Shown piece by piece: positions 27,801 to 36,425 of a stretch of 64,000 bases of DNA. Position numbers and translations under genes: made by a program. Under the pieces are notes generated by a model. It was not told the DNA's origin, searched no databases, and saw nothing but the letters and a program-made list of their open reading frames with translations. How positions within the stretch are numbered: position 1 is the first letter of the stretch; the number at the start of each line of letters is the position of its first letter. The stretch is from Variovorax sp. IB41 (GTDB lineage: Bacteria > Pseudomonadota > Gammaproteobacteria > Burkholderiales > Burkholderiaceae_C). Location of the stretch: NCBI RefSeq assembly GCF_016405905.1, contig NZ_JAEFCB010000002.1, positions 124,001-188,000 on the forward strand, in the 5' to 3' direction.

Positions 27801-28508
27801 TCAGCCCTGCGGCGGCGCCTCCCACGCGAAGCCCACGCCATAGACAGAACGAATCCAGTCGTGCGAAGGCGACACCGCGCCCAGCTTGCGGCGCAGGTTC
27901 TTCACGTGGCTGTCGATGGCGCGCTCGGTCACGTCCACCGTGTCGTCGTAGGCGAGCTCCAGCAGCCGCGCGCGCGAGAAGATGCGCCCCGGGTGCCGCG
28001 ACAGCACCTGCAGCAGCCCGAACTCGCGGCGCGTGAGGTTCAGCGGCGTGCCTTCGAGCGAGGCGCGCCAGTGCACATCGTCCAGCACGAGGCCCGGGGC
28101 ATCGCCTTGCGGAGCCTGCCCGGGCACTTTCCCGGCCACGTTCCCGGGCGCCGTGCGCCGCAGCACCGCGCGCACCCGCGCCACCAGCTCGCGCGGCGAG
28201 AAGGGCTTGCACACGTAGTCGTCCGCGCCGAGCTCCAGCCCGAGCAGGCGATCGACCTCCTCGATGCGCGCGGTGAGCATGATGATCGGATGCGCCGTGT
28301 GCTCGCGCGCGCGGCGCAGCACCTCGATGCCGTCCAGCCGCGGCAGCATGATGTCCAGCAGCGTCAGGTCGGGCGGCGAAGCGACGATGCGCTCGAGCGC
28401 GCTCTGTCCGTCGGTGAAGTGCTCGGTCTCGTAGCCGACGTGGCGCAGGTAGTCCTGCACCACCGAGGCGATGTCGATCTCGTCCTCGACGATGACGATG
28501 CGTGTCAT
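27801..28508 (-). CDS. OmpR/BaeR-like response regulator
   Basis: This 235-residue protein has a receiver domain (MTRIVIVEDEIDIASVV, phosphoacceptor Asp in LTLLDIMLP, Lys in DDYVCKPFSP) and an OmpR-type winged helix (LNLTRREFGLLQVLSRHPGRIFSRARLLEL...IDSHVKNLRRKLG...GVGFAWE). Its start overlaps the kinase stop by 4 bases (ATGA), so the two are translationally coupled. BaeR-type regulators control envelope-stress and efflux genes. A close paralogue is encoded at 30814-31497. Confidence 0.93.
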   Translation of the reverse strand: MTRIVIVEDEIDIASVVQDYLRHVGYETEHFTDGQSALERIVASPPDLTLLDIMLPRLDGIEVLRRAREHTAHPIIMLTARIEEVDRLLGLELGADDYVCKPFSPRELVARVRAVLRRTAPGNVAGKVPGQAPQGDAPGLVLDDVHWRASLEGTPLNLTRREFGLLQVLSRHPGRIFSRARLLELAYDDTVDVTERAIDSHVKNLRRKLGAVSPSHDWIRSVYGVGFAWEAPPQG

Positions 28509-30097
28509 GCGGATGCCGCCAGCGGAAGGGTCAGCGTCATGCGCAGGCCGCCCAGCGGCGAGGCGGCCGCCTCGATGCTGCCGCCATGCGCCTCGATGGT
28601 CGCGCGGCAGATCGACAGGCCCAGGCCCGAGCCGCCGAGCGCGCGGTTGCGCGAGGTCTCGCCGCGGAACAGGCGGTCGAAGAGGCGCGGAATTTCTTCC
28701 TCGGACACGCCCGGCGCGCTGTCGTCGAACAGCAGCGTGAGGCAGTTGCCGGTCCACGCGCCCTCGACGGTCACCTCGATGCGAAGGCGCCCGCCGGCAT
28801 CGGTGTAGGCCAGCGTGTTCTCCAGCAGGTTCATGAACACCTGGTGCAGCCGGTGCGCGTCGCCGTCGATCACCGGCTGGGCCGACGCGGCGATGCGGTC
28901 GATCGCCTCCCGGTCGACCGCGATGCCGCGCTGGGCGAAGCGGTCGCGCGTGTGGTCCAGCGCCTCCTTCAGCAGCGTGAGCGGAAACACCGCGGTGGTG
29001 AGCAAATCGTTCTGCGGCTCGCGCATGCTGCTGCGCAGGTCGTCGACCAGCTGGCCGAGGCGGATCACCTGGCGGTGCATGCGCAGCGCGGTGCGTTCGT
29101 CGAAGGTGCGCACGCCGTCCTGCAGCGCCTCGATTTCCGCGCGCATCGCCGCGAGCGGCGTGCGCAGTTCGTGCGCCGCATCGGCGAGCCACGCGCGGCG
29201 CGAGGCCTCGACCTTGTCCAGGCGCTGCGCCATGTCGTTGAAGGTCTTGCCCAAGAGCGCGAGTTCGTCCGAGCCATGCACGGCCACGCGTGTGGACAGG
29301 CGCCCGCGCGCCACGTCCTGCGCCGCCTGCGTCAGCGCGTCGATGGGCTTGAACCAGCGGCGCGCCAGCAGCCACGACAGCACCAGCGCGAAGGCCAGGC
29401 CGCACATGCCGGTGAGCGCGATCACGCCGGACTGGCGCGCGAGGAAGGCGCGGTCGGCCTCGCTTTCGAAGCCCTGCGCGGGCGCGAGCGCCAGGTAGCC
29501 GACGACCGAGCGCCCACGCCGGATCGGCATGCGCGCGGCGTTCTCGAAGTCGATGGTGGCGCCGACCACGAGGGCGCCCTGCGCGTCGAGCACGGCCAGG
29601 CGCTGGTAGATCGAATCGGCGGCCGAACGCGGGTCGGGAAAGAACCAGGGCGGCGGCGGCATCGAGAAGCGCCGGGGCAAGAGGTCCAGCTGCGGCGAAG
29701 CAGAAGAAGAAGAAGAAGAAGAGGCGGGCGGCAGCGGCGGCGGCGAACCGTTGTCCGGGTCGCCGTCGGGGCGTGCGGTGCGGCGCTCGTACCAGGGCGG
29801 CAGCCGCCGGTCGTCGGGGCTGGCTGCGCCGTCGAGCACGATCGCCAGCTGGCCCATGCGCAGGCGGTGCCAGGCCTCGTCGTTGTCGCGCAGCTTCTTC
29901 CAGTCGCCGTTGGCGACGTAGTGCTTCAGGAGGAGTTGCGAGAGCCAGTCCATGCGCCGGATCTCGATCTCGGCGACGTAGGCGCCCAGCCCCCGCTGCA
30001 GCGCAATGATGGAAAAGCCCACGAAGCTGAGCAGCAGCACGATCAGCAAGGCGGCCAGCGCCAGGAAGATCTTGCGGGAGAGGGTCAGACGCGGCAT
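28505..30097 (-). CDS. BaeS-like sensor histidine kinase with poly-Ser tract
   Basis: This 530-residue membrane kinase has an N-terminal helix (FLALAALLIVLLLSFVGFSII), a periplasmic region of about 200 residues, a second helix (VIALTGMCGLAFALVLSWLLA) and HAMP. The kinase core is HisKA with the phospho-His in DAAHELRTPL plus HATPase_c (NLLENTLAYT, FDDSAPGVSEEEIPRLFDRLF, GGSGLGLSI). The periplasmic loop is Pro-rich with seven consecutive serines encoded by a perfect AGA repeat, which is unusual for the family. It forms an operon with the downstream response regulator gene. Confidence 0.92.
   Translation of the reverse strand: MPRLTLSRKIFLALAALLIVLLLSFVGFSIIALQRGLGAYVAEIEIRRMDWLSQLLLKHYVANGDWKKLRDNDEAWHRLRMGQLAIVLDGAASPDDRRLPPWYERRTARPDGDPDNGSPPPLPPASSSSSSSASPQLDLLPRRFSMPPPPWFFPDPRSAADSIYQRLAVLDAQGALVVGATIDFENAARMPIRRGRSVVGYLALAPAQGFESEADRAFLARQSGVIALTGMCGLAFALVLSWLLARRWFKPIDALTQAAQDVARGRLSTRVAVHGSDELALLGKTFNDMAQRLDKVEASRRAWLADAAHELRTPLAAMRAEIEALQDGVRTFDERTALRMHRQVIRLGQLVDDLRSSMREPQNDLLTTAVFPLTLLKEALDHTRDRFAQRGIAVDREAIDRIAASAQPVIDGDAHRLHQVFMNLLENTLAYTDAGGRLRIEVTVEGAWTGNCLTLLFDDSAPGVSEEEIPRLFDRLFRGETSRNRALGGSGLGLSICRATIEAHGGSIEAAASPLGGLRMTLTLPLAASA
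29702..29722. repeat. Seven-copy trinucleotide repeat inside the sensor kinase gene
   Basis: (AGA)7 on the plus strand encodes seven Ser residues in the periplasmic loop of the kinase. Slippage by whole units would change loop length without breaking the frame. Confidence 0.85.
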
Positions 30098-30248
30098 GGG
30101 CTCAGGGCAGGCATGGCGGCATTCTGCGACATGCGTTTCGGGCAGGGGGCGTCATAGGCAAGCGGCGGATCATGGCGGCCAAATGGGGAGGAATCTGGGA
30201 GAACTCGCTCCCACATTTCTCCCGATTCGAAACGCACGATGCGTGCCC

Positions 30249-30524
30249 ATGAACCCGGCCACGCTTCGCTCACCGAAAAAGTTCCTCCCGGCCTTCGCGG
30301 CCGCCGCGCTGGCCTGGGCCAGTCCCGGGCATTGCGCGCCGGCGCGCTCGGCCTGGTCGTGGGCCGATGTCTGGTCCGACCCGGGCATGGACCTCGTCCT
30401 GCTGTGGCTGACGGCGATCTTCTGGGTGGTCACGCATGTGTGGACGCTGCTGGTGGTCTGGGCGGAGGCGCGCGCCACGCGTGCCCAGGCGCCGGTCGAC
30501 GAAGCCGAGGAGGAAAGCGCATGA
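30249..30524 (+). CDS. Small exported/membrane protein, 91 residues
   Basis: I do not recognise this protein. It has a possible signal sequence (KKFLPAFAAAALAWASPGHCAPA), one strong membrane helix (DLVLLWLTAIFWVVTHVWTLLVVWAEARA) and an acidic tail (DEAEEESA). It is divergent from the BaeS-like kinase gene, 151 bases away. The start ATG 30249 has no good ribosome-binding site. The hydrophobic pattern supports a real gene, but only moderately. Confidence 0.5.
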   Translation: MNPATLRSPKKFLPAFAAAALAWASPGHCAPARSAWSWADVWSDPGMDLVLLWLTAIFWVVTHVWTLLVVWAEARATRAQAPVDEAEEESA

Positions 30525-30568
30525 GCCGCAACGCACCATCCACCGAAGGCTGAGCGTTGCGGACCGCG

Positions 30569-30853
30569 ATGCCGTCTCACAGCGAAACCGCCTGGGTGCA
30601 TCCCGCGGCGACACCGTCAGCCGACGTGCCGCCGCTGGTGCAGCGCCTCGTGGGTCTGCTGGCATTCAGCGGCCTCGCGCTCGGTGTTCTCATCGCCGCG
30701 CGCGGTGGGTGCAGCGAGCGCCATCCGGCCGAGGGGCGCAACGCGAGTCTTTCGACCCTCGCGCCGATCATGCACACCGGCCCCGCCACGCCGATCGACG
30801 CCGCGTGCCGCGCTCAGGCCGGCCGTTCCGCGAAGCTGAAGCCCACGCCGTAG
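30569..30853 (+). CDS. Possible small membrane protein, 94 residues
   Basis: The frame starts MPSHSETAWVHPAATPSADVPPLVQRL and contains one hydrophobic helix (VGLLAFSGLALGVLIAARGG). It overlaps the 3' end of the convergent response regulator gene by 40 bases. It follows the 91-residue membrane protein gene by 44 bases on the same strand. No recognised family and no clear ribosome-binding site, so it may be spurious; without it, 30525-30813 would be an empty stretch. Confidence 0.3.
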   Translation: MPSHSETAWVHPAATPSADVPPLVQRLVGLLAFSGLALGVLIAARGGCSERHPAEGRNASLSTLAPIMHTGPATPIDAACRAQAGRSAKLKPTP

Positions 30854-31497
30854 ATCGAGCGGATCCAGCCGTGCGACGGCGCTGCGGCCGTGAGCTTCTT
30901 GCGCAGGTTCTTGATGTGCCCGTCGACCGCGCGCTCGTTCACGTCCAGCGCTTCCGGAAACGCAGCCTCCAGCAACTTCGAGCGCGTGAACACCCGCCCC
31001 GGATCGCGCGACAGCGTGCGCAGCAGCAGCAGTTCGCGGCGCGTGAGGTCGAGCGCGCGCCCCTCCAGCTGCGCGCCCCCGTGCGCGTCCCGGAACGACA
31101 CCGACTTCGACGGCGCCGCGCAAGCCCCGTCCCGCTGCGCATGGCGGCGCAGCACCGTGTGCACGCGCGCCACCACTTCGCGCGGCGAGAACGGCTTGCA
31201 GACGTAGTCGTCGGCGCCCAGGTCGAGCCCGCGCAGGCGATCGACCTCGCGCGTGCGCGCCGTCAGCATGATGATCGGATGGTCGCTGTGCGAGCGCACC
31301 TTCTGCAGCACCTGGAGGCCGTCGATCTGCGGCAGCACCACGTCGAGCAATGTGAGCGCGGGCGGTGAACTCAGGATGCGGTCCAGCGCCGCCGCGCCGT
31401 CCCCGATGTGCTCGACCTCGTGGCCGGCGTTGCAGAGGTGGTCCAGCAGCGCCGAGGCGCTGTCGCGCCCGTCTTCCACCATCAGGATGCGGCTCAT
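30814..31497 (-). CDS. Orphan OmpR-family response regulator, paralogue of the BaeR-like protein
   Basis: This 227-residue protein has a receiver domain (MSRILMVEDGRDSASALLDHL, phosphoacceptor Asp in LTLLDVVLP, DDYVCKPFSP) and an OmpR winged helix (LDLTRRELLLLRTLSRDPGRVFTRSKLLEAAFPEALDVNERAVDGHIKNLRKKL). It shares long runs with the regulator encoded at 27801-28508, so it looks like a duplicate. No histidine kinase gene is adjacent. It lies 25 bases downstream of the BamA-like gene on the same strand, so both are probably in one transcript. The phosphorylation residues are intact; the neighbouring BaeS-like kinase could act on it. Confidence 0.9.
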   Translation of the reverse strand: MSRILMVEDGRDSASALLDHLCNAGHEVEHIGDGAAALDRILSSPPALTLLDVVLPQIDGLQVLQKVRSHSDHPIIMLTARTREVDRLRGLDLGADDYVCKPFSPREVVARVHTVLRRHAQRDGACAAPSKSVSFRDAHGGAQLEGRALDLTRRELLLLRTLSRDPGRVFTRSKLLEAAFPEALDVNERAVDGHIKNLRKKLTAAAPSHGWIRSIYGVGFSFAERPA

Positions 31498-31522
31498 GGC
31501 GTGGCTCCTTCCTTGCTTCTTT

Positions 31523-33925
31523 TCAAAAGGACGTGCCGATCTGGAACTGGAAGCGCTGCGTGCGGTCCGCCGCGATGCCGTTGGCGGCGTCCTCCTTCTG
31601 GTAGGCGAGCGGCACCGCGTACGCCAGGCGCAGCGGGCCGAGCGGCGAGATCCAGCTGATGCCCAGGCCCGCCGATGCGCGCAGGCGGTTCTGCGCTTTC
31701 CATTGCGCATCGGTCATGCTGGCCGTGCGATCGGCGAACACGTTGCCCGCGTCGAGGAAGGTGTAGAGCCTGAGCGAGCGGTCATTGCCCGCGCCGGGAA
31801 AGGGCGTGCTGAACTCCATGTTGAAGATCGCCTTGCGTGTGCCGCCCAGCGAGCCGCCCGTGACGGCATCGACCGGCCCGAGCGAGTTCTGCTCGAAGCC
31901 GCGGATCGAGCCGAGCCCGCCCGCGTAGAAGTTCTTGAAGATCGGGAAGGTGCTGCCGCTCAATGCCTTCGCATAGCCGAGCTGGCCGTTGATGGCGAGC
32001 GTGTATTGCTTGGAGAGCGCGAAGTACTGCTGGTACTGGTAGTCGGTCTTGAGATAACGCAGCGCGCTGCCCACGCCCACTTCGAGGTTCGCGCGCTGCA
32101 GGCGGCCGGTGGTCGGCACCAGCGCGCTGTCGCGGTCGTCGCGCGACCACCCCACCGTCGCGGGAATGCCCACCACGTCGCTGCCGGTGCACACCACGCT
32201 CGGCGCGGTGCCGGTGCACTTGAAGTAGTCCAGGTAGGCCTGCGGCGTGCCGGTGTAGACGTAGGAGCCGTCGACCAGCGTGTACGAACCGTTGGTGCCC
32301 GGCGTGAACGAATAGCGCTCCACGCCGATACCCAGGAACACCGTGTCCAGCTCGCCCACCGGCAGCCCGAAGCGCACCGAGCCGCCGTCGCTCGCGAGCT
32401 TGTAGTTGCCGTCGGCTTCGTAGTAGGGCCGCGTGGTGGTGTGGAAGACATTGACCGTGCGCGAGATGCCGTCCTTCGTGAAGTACGGATCGGTCGCGGT
32501 GAGCGAGATCGAGCGGTTGTACGAACTGGTGTTGACCTGCAGCCCGAGGTAGTTGCCCGAGCCGAACACGTTCTCCTGCGTGATGCCGAAGCTCAGCGAA
32601 ATCTTGTCGGTCGACGAGTAGCCCGCGCCCAGCTGCAGCGAGCCGGTGGGCTTCTCGGCCACGTTGACCGTGAGGTCGATCTGGTCGTTGCTGCCCGGCA
32701 CCTCGGCGGTCTCGACGTTCACCTCGGTGAAGTAGCCCAGGCGATCGACGCGGTCGCGCGAGAGCTTGATCTTGTTGCCGTCGTACCAGGCGCCTTCGAA
32801 CTGGCGGAACTCGCGGCGGATCACCTCGTCGCGCGTGCGCGCGTTGCCGCCGATGTTCAGGCGCCGCACGTACACACGGCGCGCGGGCTCTGCCTTCAGC
32901 ACCATGGTGACGCGGTGGCTCGCCCGGTCGATCTCGGGCTCGGCCTTCACGCGCGCGAATGCGTAGCCGAAGGTGCCGAAGTAGTCGGTGAAGGCCTTGG
33001 TGGTAGCGGCCACGTCCTCGCCGTTGTACGGGGCGCCGGGGCGCACCGTCACGAGGGTCTTGAACTCGTCTTCGCGGCCGAGGTAGTTGCCCTCGAGCCG
33101 CACGCCGGCGACCGCGAACTTCTCGCCCTCGGTGATGTTGAGCGTGAGGTCCAGCGACTGCCGGTCCGGCGAGATGGCGACCTGCGTGGAGTCGATGCGA
33201 AATTCGAGGTAGCCGCGCGTGAGGTAGTAGCTGCGCAGCGTTTCCTGGTCGGCCGCGAGCTTGCTGCGCGAATACTGGTTCGACTTGGTGTACCAGGCGA
33301 GCCAGCCGCCGCTGTCCTGGTCGAACAGATCGAGCAGCGTGCCCTCGCTGAAGGCCTGGTTGCCGACGACGCGCACGCTCTTGATGCGCGCCGATTCGCC
33401 CTCGACGACGGTGAACGTGAGGTTCACGCGGTTGCGCTCCAGCGGCGTGACGGTGGTCACCACCTCGGCGTTGTAGAGGCTGCGGCTCACGTACTGGCGC
33501 TTGAGCTCCTGCTCGGCGCGATCGGCGAGCGCCTTGTCGAAGGGGCGGCCTTCGGCAAGGCCGATTTCACGCAGCGCCTTCTGCAGCGCGGCCTTCTCGA
33601 ATTCCTTGGTGCCCACGAAATCGACGTCGGCGACAGTAGGGCGTTCTTCCACGATGACGACGAGCACATTGCCGTCGACATCGATGCGCACGTCCTTGAA
33701 GAGGCCCAGCTCGAACAGTGCGCGGATGGCGGCGCTGCCGCGTTCGTCGCTGTAGTTGTCGCCGGCCTTGATGCCGAGCGTGGAGAAGACGGTGCCCGGC
33801 TCTACGCGCTGCAGGCCTTCGAGCCGGATGTCGCGCACGGTGAACGGATCGGTGGCCCATGCGGGCGCAGCGGCCATCGAGAGGAACAGTGCAGCGATGG
33901 CCGCGAGGAACTTGGGGAGTTGCAT
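31523..33925 (-). CDS. BamA-like outer-membrane protein (Omp85), extra copy
   Basis: This 800-residue protein has a signal peptide (MQLPKFLAAIAALFLSMAAAPAWA), then about five POTRA repeats (FTVRDIRLEGLQRVEPGTVFSTLGIKAGD...). A C-terminal beta-barrel follows with the lid motif SIRGFEQ, PLGPLRLAYAVPL and a terminal Phe (QFQIGTSF). BamA inserts beta-barrel proteins in the outer membrane. The essential bamA normally sits with rseP, skp, lpxD and fabZ, none of which is here, and this copy is joined to a response regulator gene. It is therefore probably a secondary, regulated paralogue; this is inference from context. Confidence 0.9.
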   Translation of the reverse strand: MQLPKFLAAIAALFLSMAAAPAWATDPFTVRDIRLEGLQRVEPGTVFSTLGIKAGDNYSDERGSAAIRALFELGLFKDVRIDVDGNVLVVIVEERPTVADVDFVGTKEFEKAALQKALREIGLAEGRPFDKALADRAEQELKRQYVSRSLYNAEVVTTVTPLERNRVNLTFTVVEGESARIKSVRVVGNQAFSEGTLLDLFDQDSGGWLAWYTKSNQYSRSKLAADQETLRSYYLTRGYLEFRIDSTQVAISPDRQSLDLTLNITEGEKFAVAGVRLEGNYLGREDEFKTLVTVRPGAPYNGEDVAATTKAFTDYFGTFGYAFARVKAEPEIDRASHRVTMVLKAEPARRVYVRRLNIGGNARTRDEVIRREFRQFEGAWYDGNKIKLSRDRVDRLGYFTEVNVETAEVPGSNDQIDLTVNVAEKPTGSLQLGAGYSSTDKISLSFGITQENVFGSGNYLGLQVNTSSYNRSISLTATDPYFTKDGISRTVNVFHTTTRPYYEADGNYKLASDGGSVRFGLPVGELDTVFLGIGVERYSFTPGTNGSYTLVDGSYVYTGTPQAYLDYFKCTGTAPSVVCTGSDVVGIPATVGWSRDDRDSALVPTTGRLQRANLEVGVGSALRYLKTDYQYQQYFALSKQYTLAINGQLGYAKALSGSTFPIFKNFYAGGLGSIRGFEQNSLGPVDAVTGGSLGGTRKAIFNMEFSTPFPGAGNDRSLRLYTFLDAGNVFADRTASMTDAQWKAQNRLRASAGLGISWISPLGPLRLAYAVPLAYQKEDAANGIAADRTQRFQFQIGTSF

Positions 33926-33991
33926 CGCCGCATGGTCTTCGCCAATGTCGGAGAAATATGGGACGCCCTCCGGTGCGTTCGGTAAAGAGCG

Positions 33992-34648
33992 TTACTGCAA
34001 CCCCATGGCGCTCACGGCGGGCCATTGCATCGAGAGAGGCTGCTCGCTTCTTTCGCGGCAGTTCTGCAGGTGCGTCTCCATGGACAGGTCGCCCTGGATG
34101 TCGAGCAGGCGCTGCACGGTGCGCTCGACCGCATGCGCATCGAGCAGCGGATAGGTGCGCGCGGTGCGCCCGTTGTTGCGCACGAGCCGCGCGATGTAGG
34201 GCAGGTCCTGCTGCGTGATGACGGCGGCGGGCATCACGCCTTCGAGCTCGACGCCTTCGCATGGCAGCAGCACGAAGTATTGAAGGCGCAGGTCGTCGGG
34301 CAGCAGGCTTCGCAGTTGCGTCGTCTTGCGACCGCCTTGCCATGCGGGGTCTTTCACTTCGCGTGCGCGCGTGCATCCGTTGATCCGCAGGAACCAGCGC
34401 GGCGGGGCTTCGCCGGACTTCTTCCGGTAGACGAAGGCGTTGCGCCAGGCCTTGATCTCGAACAGGTAGACGCCGGTCTCGCACACGATGACCGCGTCGA
34501 TGCGCGCCGTGGGAACCGCGCACCCCGAGGGCATCGGGATGATGAGGTTGCGAAGAATGCGCAGGTGCGAAAAGGCCGGCGTGAATGCGTTGGACAGCTG
34601 CTGTATGCCCAGCGATGCGGCGACGGTGCTTTGCAAAACAATGGTCAT
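33992..34648 (-). CDS. NERD-domain (nuclease-related) protein
   Basis: This 218-residue protein contains the NERD core ARIDAVIVCETGVYLFEIKAWRNAFVYR, with the Asp and ExK residues of a PD-(D/E)xK-like fold. The C-terminal half (QYFVLLPCEGVELEGVMPAAVITQQDLPYIARLV) continues the domain. ATG 34648 (MTIVLQSTVAAS) follows AGGAG by about 9 bases. NERD proteins are thought to act on DNA, but most are uncharacterised. It lies on its own between the BamA-like gene and the divergent porin gene. A CTTCGG/CCGAAG hairpin (34657-34672) overlaps its leader. Confidence 0.8.
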   Translation of the reverse strand: MTIVLQSTVAASLGIQQLSNAFTPAFSHLRILRNLIIPMPSGCAVPTARIDAVIVCETGVYLFEIKAWRNAFVYRKKSGEAPPRWFLRINGCTRAREVKDPAWQGGRKTTQLRSLLPDDLRLQYFVLLPCEGVELEGVMPAAVITQQDLPYIARLVRNNGRTARTYPLLDAHAVERTVQRLLDIQGDLSMETHLQNCRERSEQPLSMQWPAVSAMGLQ

Positions 34649-34872
34649 GTGGACTCCTTCGGAAGGCCGAAGCATTGCCGGGCTTTTGGGAGACTTTTAG
34701 TACGTGCCGTTCAAAGGTGCGTCGATGCCGCCGGCCGCTCGAACCCCGACGCGTGCGCTCAAAACAACACCGCATGCAAAGCACGCGGCATCCACCAGAT
34801 TCCTCCAAATTTGAACGAGACCATGCGTTCAGCCGCTCGATGAAGAGCAGCTGAAAACCCGGAGAAACCTGA

Positions 34873-36030
34873 ATGAAGAAATCCCTCACGGCACTCGCCG
34901 CGCTGGCCGTCACCGGCCTGGCTTCTGCCCAATCGTCCGTCACGTTGTTCGGCGTCATCGATGCCGGCGTGACCTACCAGAGCGCCACGTCGCGCGACCC
35001 GGTCACGGGTGCGAGCAGCAAGCAGAGCCAATGGAGCCTGGCCAACTCCGGCTACAACTCCAGCCGCATCGGCTTTCGCGGCACCGAAGACCTGGGCGGC
35101 GGCCTCGCGGCGAGCTTCTGGCTCGAAGCGCCGATCGGCAACGACGACGGTGCCACCGGCATCGCCAACTTCAACCGCCGCTCCACCGTCAGCCTCTCCG
35201 GCGGCTTCGGTGAAGTGCGGCTGGGCCGCGACTACACGGCCACCTTCTGGAACGACACGGTGTTCGATCCGTTCGGCACGAACGGCTCGGGCTCCAGCGC
35301 GATCTACTCGGTGAGTGGCGGCGCGGGTCTTGCCAACTCGAACTACGCGCGCGCAAGCAACATGGTCGGCTACTTCCTGCCGCCCAACCTCGGTGGCTTC
35401 TATGGCCAGGTGCAGTACAGCCTGAACGAGAACACCAAGACCAGCGCGACCGACACGACCGCCGAGATCAGCAGCAGCGCCGGCCGTTATGTCGGGGGCC
35501 GTTTCGGCTATGCGAACGGGCCGCTCGACATCGCGCTGGCGGTGGGGCAGAGCGTTGCGGTGGACACCACCACGCTCACGCGCAAGGTGCAGACCGTCAA
35601 CCTCGGTGCGTCGTACGACTTCGGCCCGGTCAAGCTCTTCGGCGAACTCTCGAACGTGCAGAACAAGTTCGCGCTCGCCGTGGGCAACAGCCACGACAGC
35701 TACAACGGCTACCTCATCGGCGCGAGCATGCCGGTGGGCGCGGGCCTGATCCGCGCGTCGTACTCGACGGTGCGCTACAACGAAGGCGCCGTCGGCATCA
35801 CCGGCGAAGACCCGCGCGTGAACAAGTTCGCGATCGGCTATGTGCACAACCTCTCCAAGCGCACCGCGCTGTATGCCACTGTCGCCCGCGTGAACAACCG
35901 CAACGACGCGGCCTACACCGGCAGCCTGGCGGCCGCGGCCACCACCGGCTACGGCAGCAGCGGCGTGGGCTTCACGGGCCTGCCGCGTTCGTCGACGGGC
36001 TACGACTTCGGCATCCGTCACGCGTTCTGA
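34873..36030 (+). CDS. Gram-negative porin (Burkholderiales type)
   Basis: This 385-residue protein has the signal peptide MKKSLTALAALAVTGLASA and the trimeric general-porin start QSSVTLFGVIDAGVTYQSAT, NSSRIGFRGTEDLGGGLAASFWLE and VSLSGGFGEVRLGRDYT. It ends GYDFGIRHAF with the C-terminal Phe needed for outer-membrane insertion. It forms a water-filled channel for small solutes. GGAG stands 9 bases upstream of the ATG. The 224 bases in front hold its promoter region and no recognisable gene. A terminator-like hairpin follows the stop. Confidence 0.94.
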   Translation: MKKSLTALAALAVTGLASAQSSVTLFGVIDAGVTYQSATSRDPVTGASSKQSQWSLANSGYNSSRIGFRGTEDLGGGLAASFWLEAPIGNDDGATGIANFNRRSTVSLSGGFGEVRLGRDYTATFWNDTVFDPFGTNGSGSSAIYSVSGGAGLANSNYARASNMVGYFLPPNLGGFYGQVQYSLNENTKTSATDTTAEISSSAGRYVGGRFGYANGPLDIALAVGQSVAVDTTTLTRKVQTVNLGASYDFGPVKLFGELSNVQNKFALAVGNSHDSYNGYLIGASMPVGAGLIRASYSTVRYNEGAVGITGEDPRVNKFAIGYVHNLSKRTALYATVARVNNRNDAAYTGSLAAAATTGYGSSGVGFTGLPRSSTGYDFGIRHAF

Positions 36031-36046
36031 CGACGCACCCGGCCCG

Positions 36047-36090
36047 GTGCGGCAGGGCGCTTGCCTTGTCGCACGCGGGCGGCTTTTTTT
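36047..36090 (+). terminator. Terminator-like hairpin after the porin gene
   Basis: GTGCG (36047-36051) pairs with CGCAC (36070-36074), with inner CA/TG and GGC/GCC pairs around a GCTT loop. A run of seven T follows at 36084-36090. It lies 17 bases after the porin stop. Confidence 0.6.
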
Positions 36091-36114
36091 CAACGTCGTG
36101 AGTTGCTTTCAAAG

Positions 36115-36408
36115 ATGACGCGAAGAATCCATCACCTCGCAGGCGTGCTGGCGGCGGCCGGCCTGTCGGGTTGCATCATGCTGCCGCCACCCATGCCCCC
36201 GAGGCCGCCACCGGCGTTGCGCGGCGGGCCACCATTTCCGATGTCCTTCGAGCATCGCAGTCCACCGATGGCGCGGTGGGATGTGTGCGAGGGCCAGCCC
36301 GAAGGGGCGCGACCTGCGCTGCCCGGTCCGCGCGCGGACGCACTGTCGGGCACCTGCGAGCGCGGTGCTTCGGGTGCACTGGAATACCGTGGGCCCGGGC
36401 CGCGCTGA
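36115..36408 (+). CDS. Small proline-rich lipoprotein, 97 residues
   Basis: The protein MTRRIHHLAGVLAAAGLSGCIMLPPPMPPRPPPALRGG has a lipoprotein signal with the lipobox LSGC (Cys at about residue 20) and then a proline-rich region. Two further cysteines occur in the mature part. I do not recognise the family. It sits between the porin terminator and the membrane-anchored ATPase-like gene, 17 bases before the latter, so those two may be co-transcribed. Confidence 0.6.
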   Translation: MTRRIHHLAGVLAAAGLSGCIMLPPPMPPRPPPALRGGPPFPMSFEHRSPPMARWDVCEGQPEGARPALPGPRADALSGTCERGASGALEYRGPGPR

Positions 36409-36425
36409 AGAGAAGGATTGCACGC

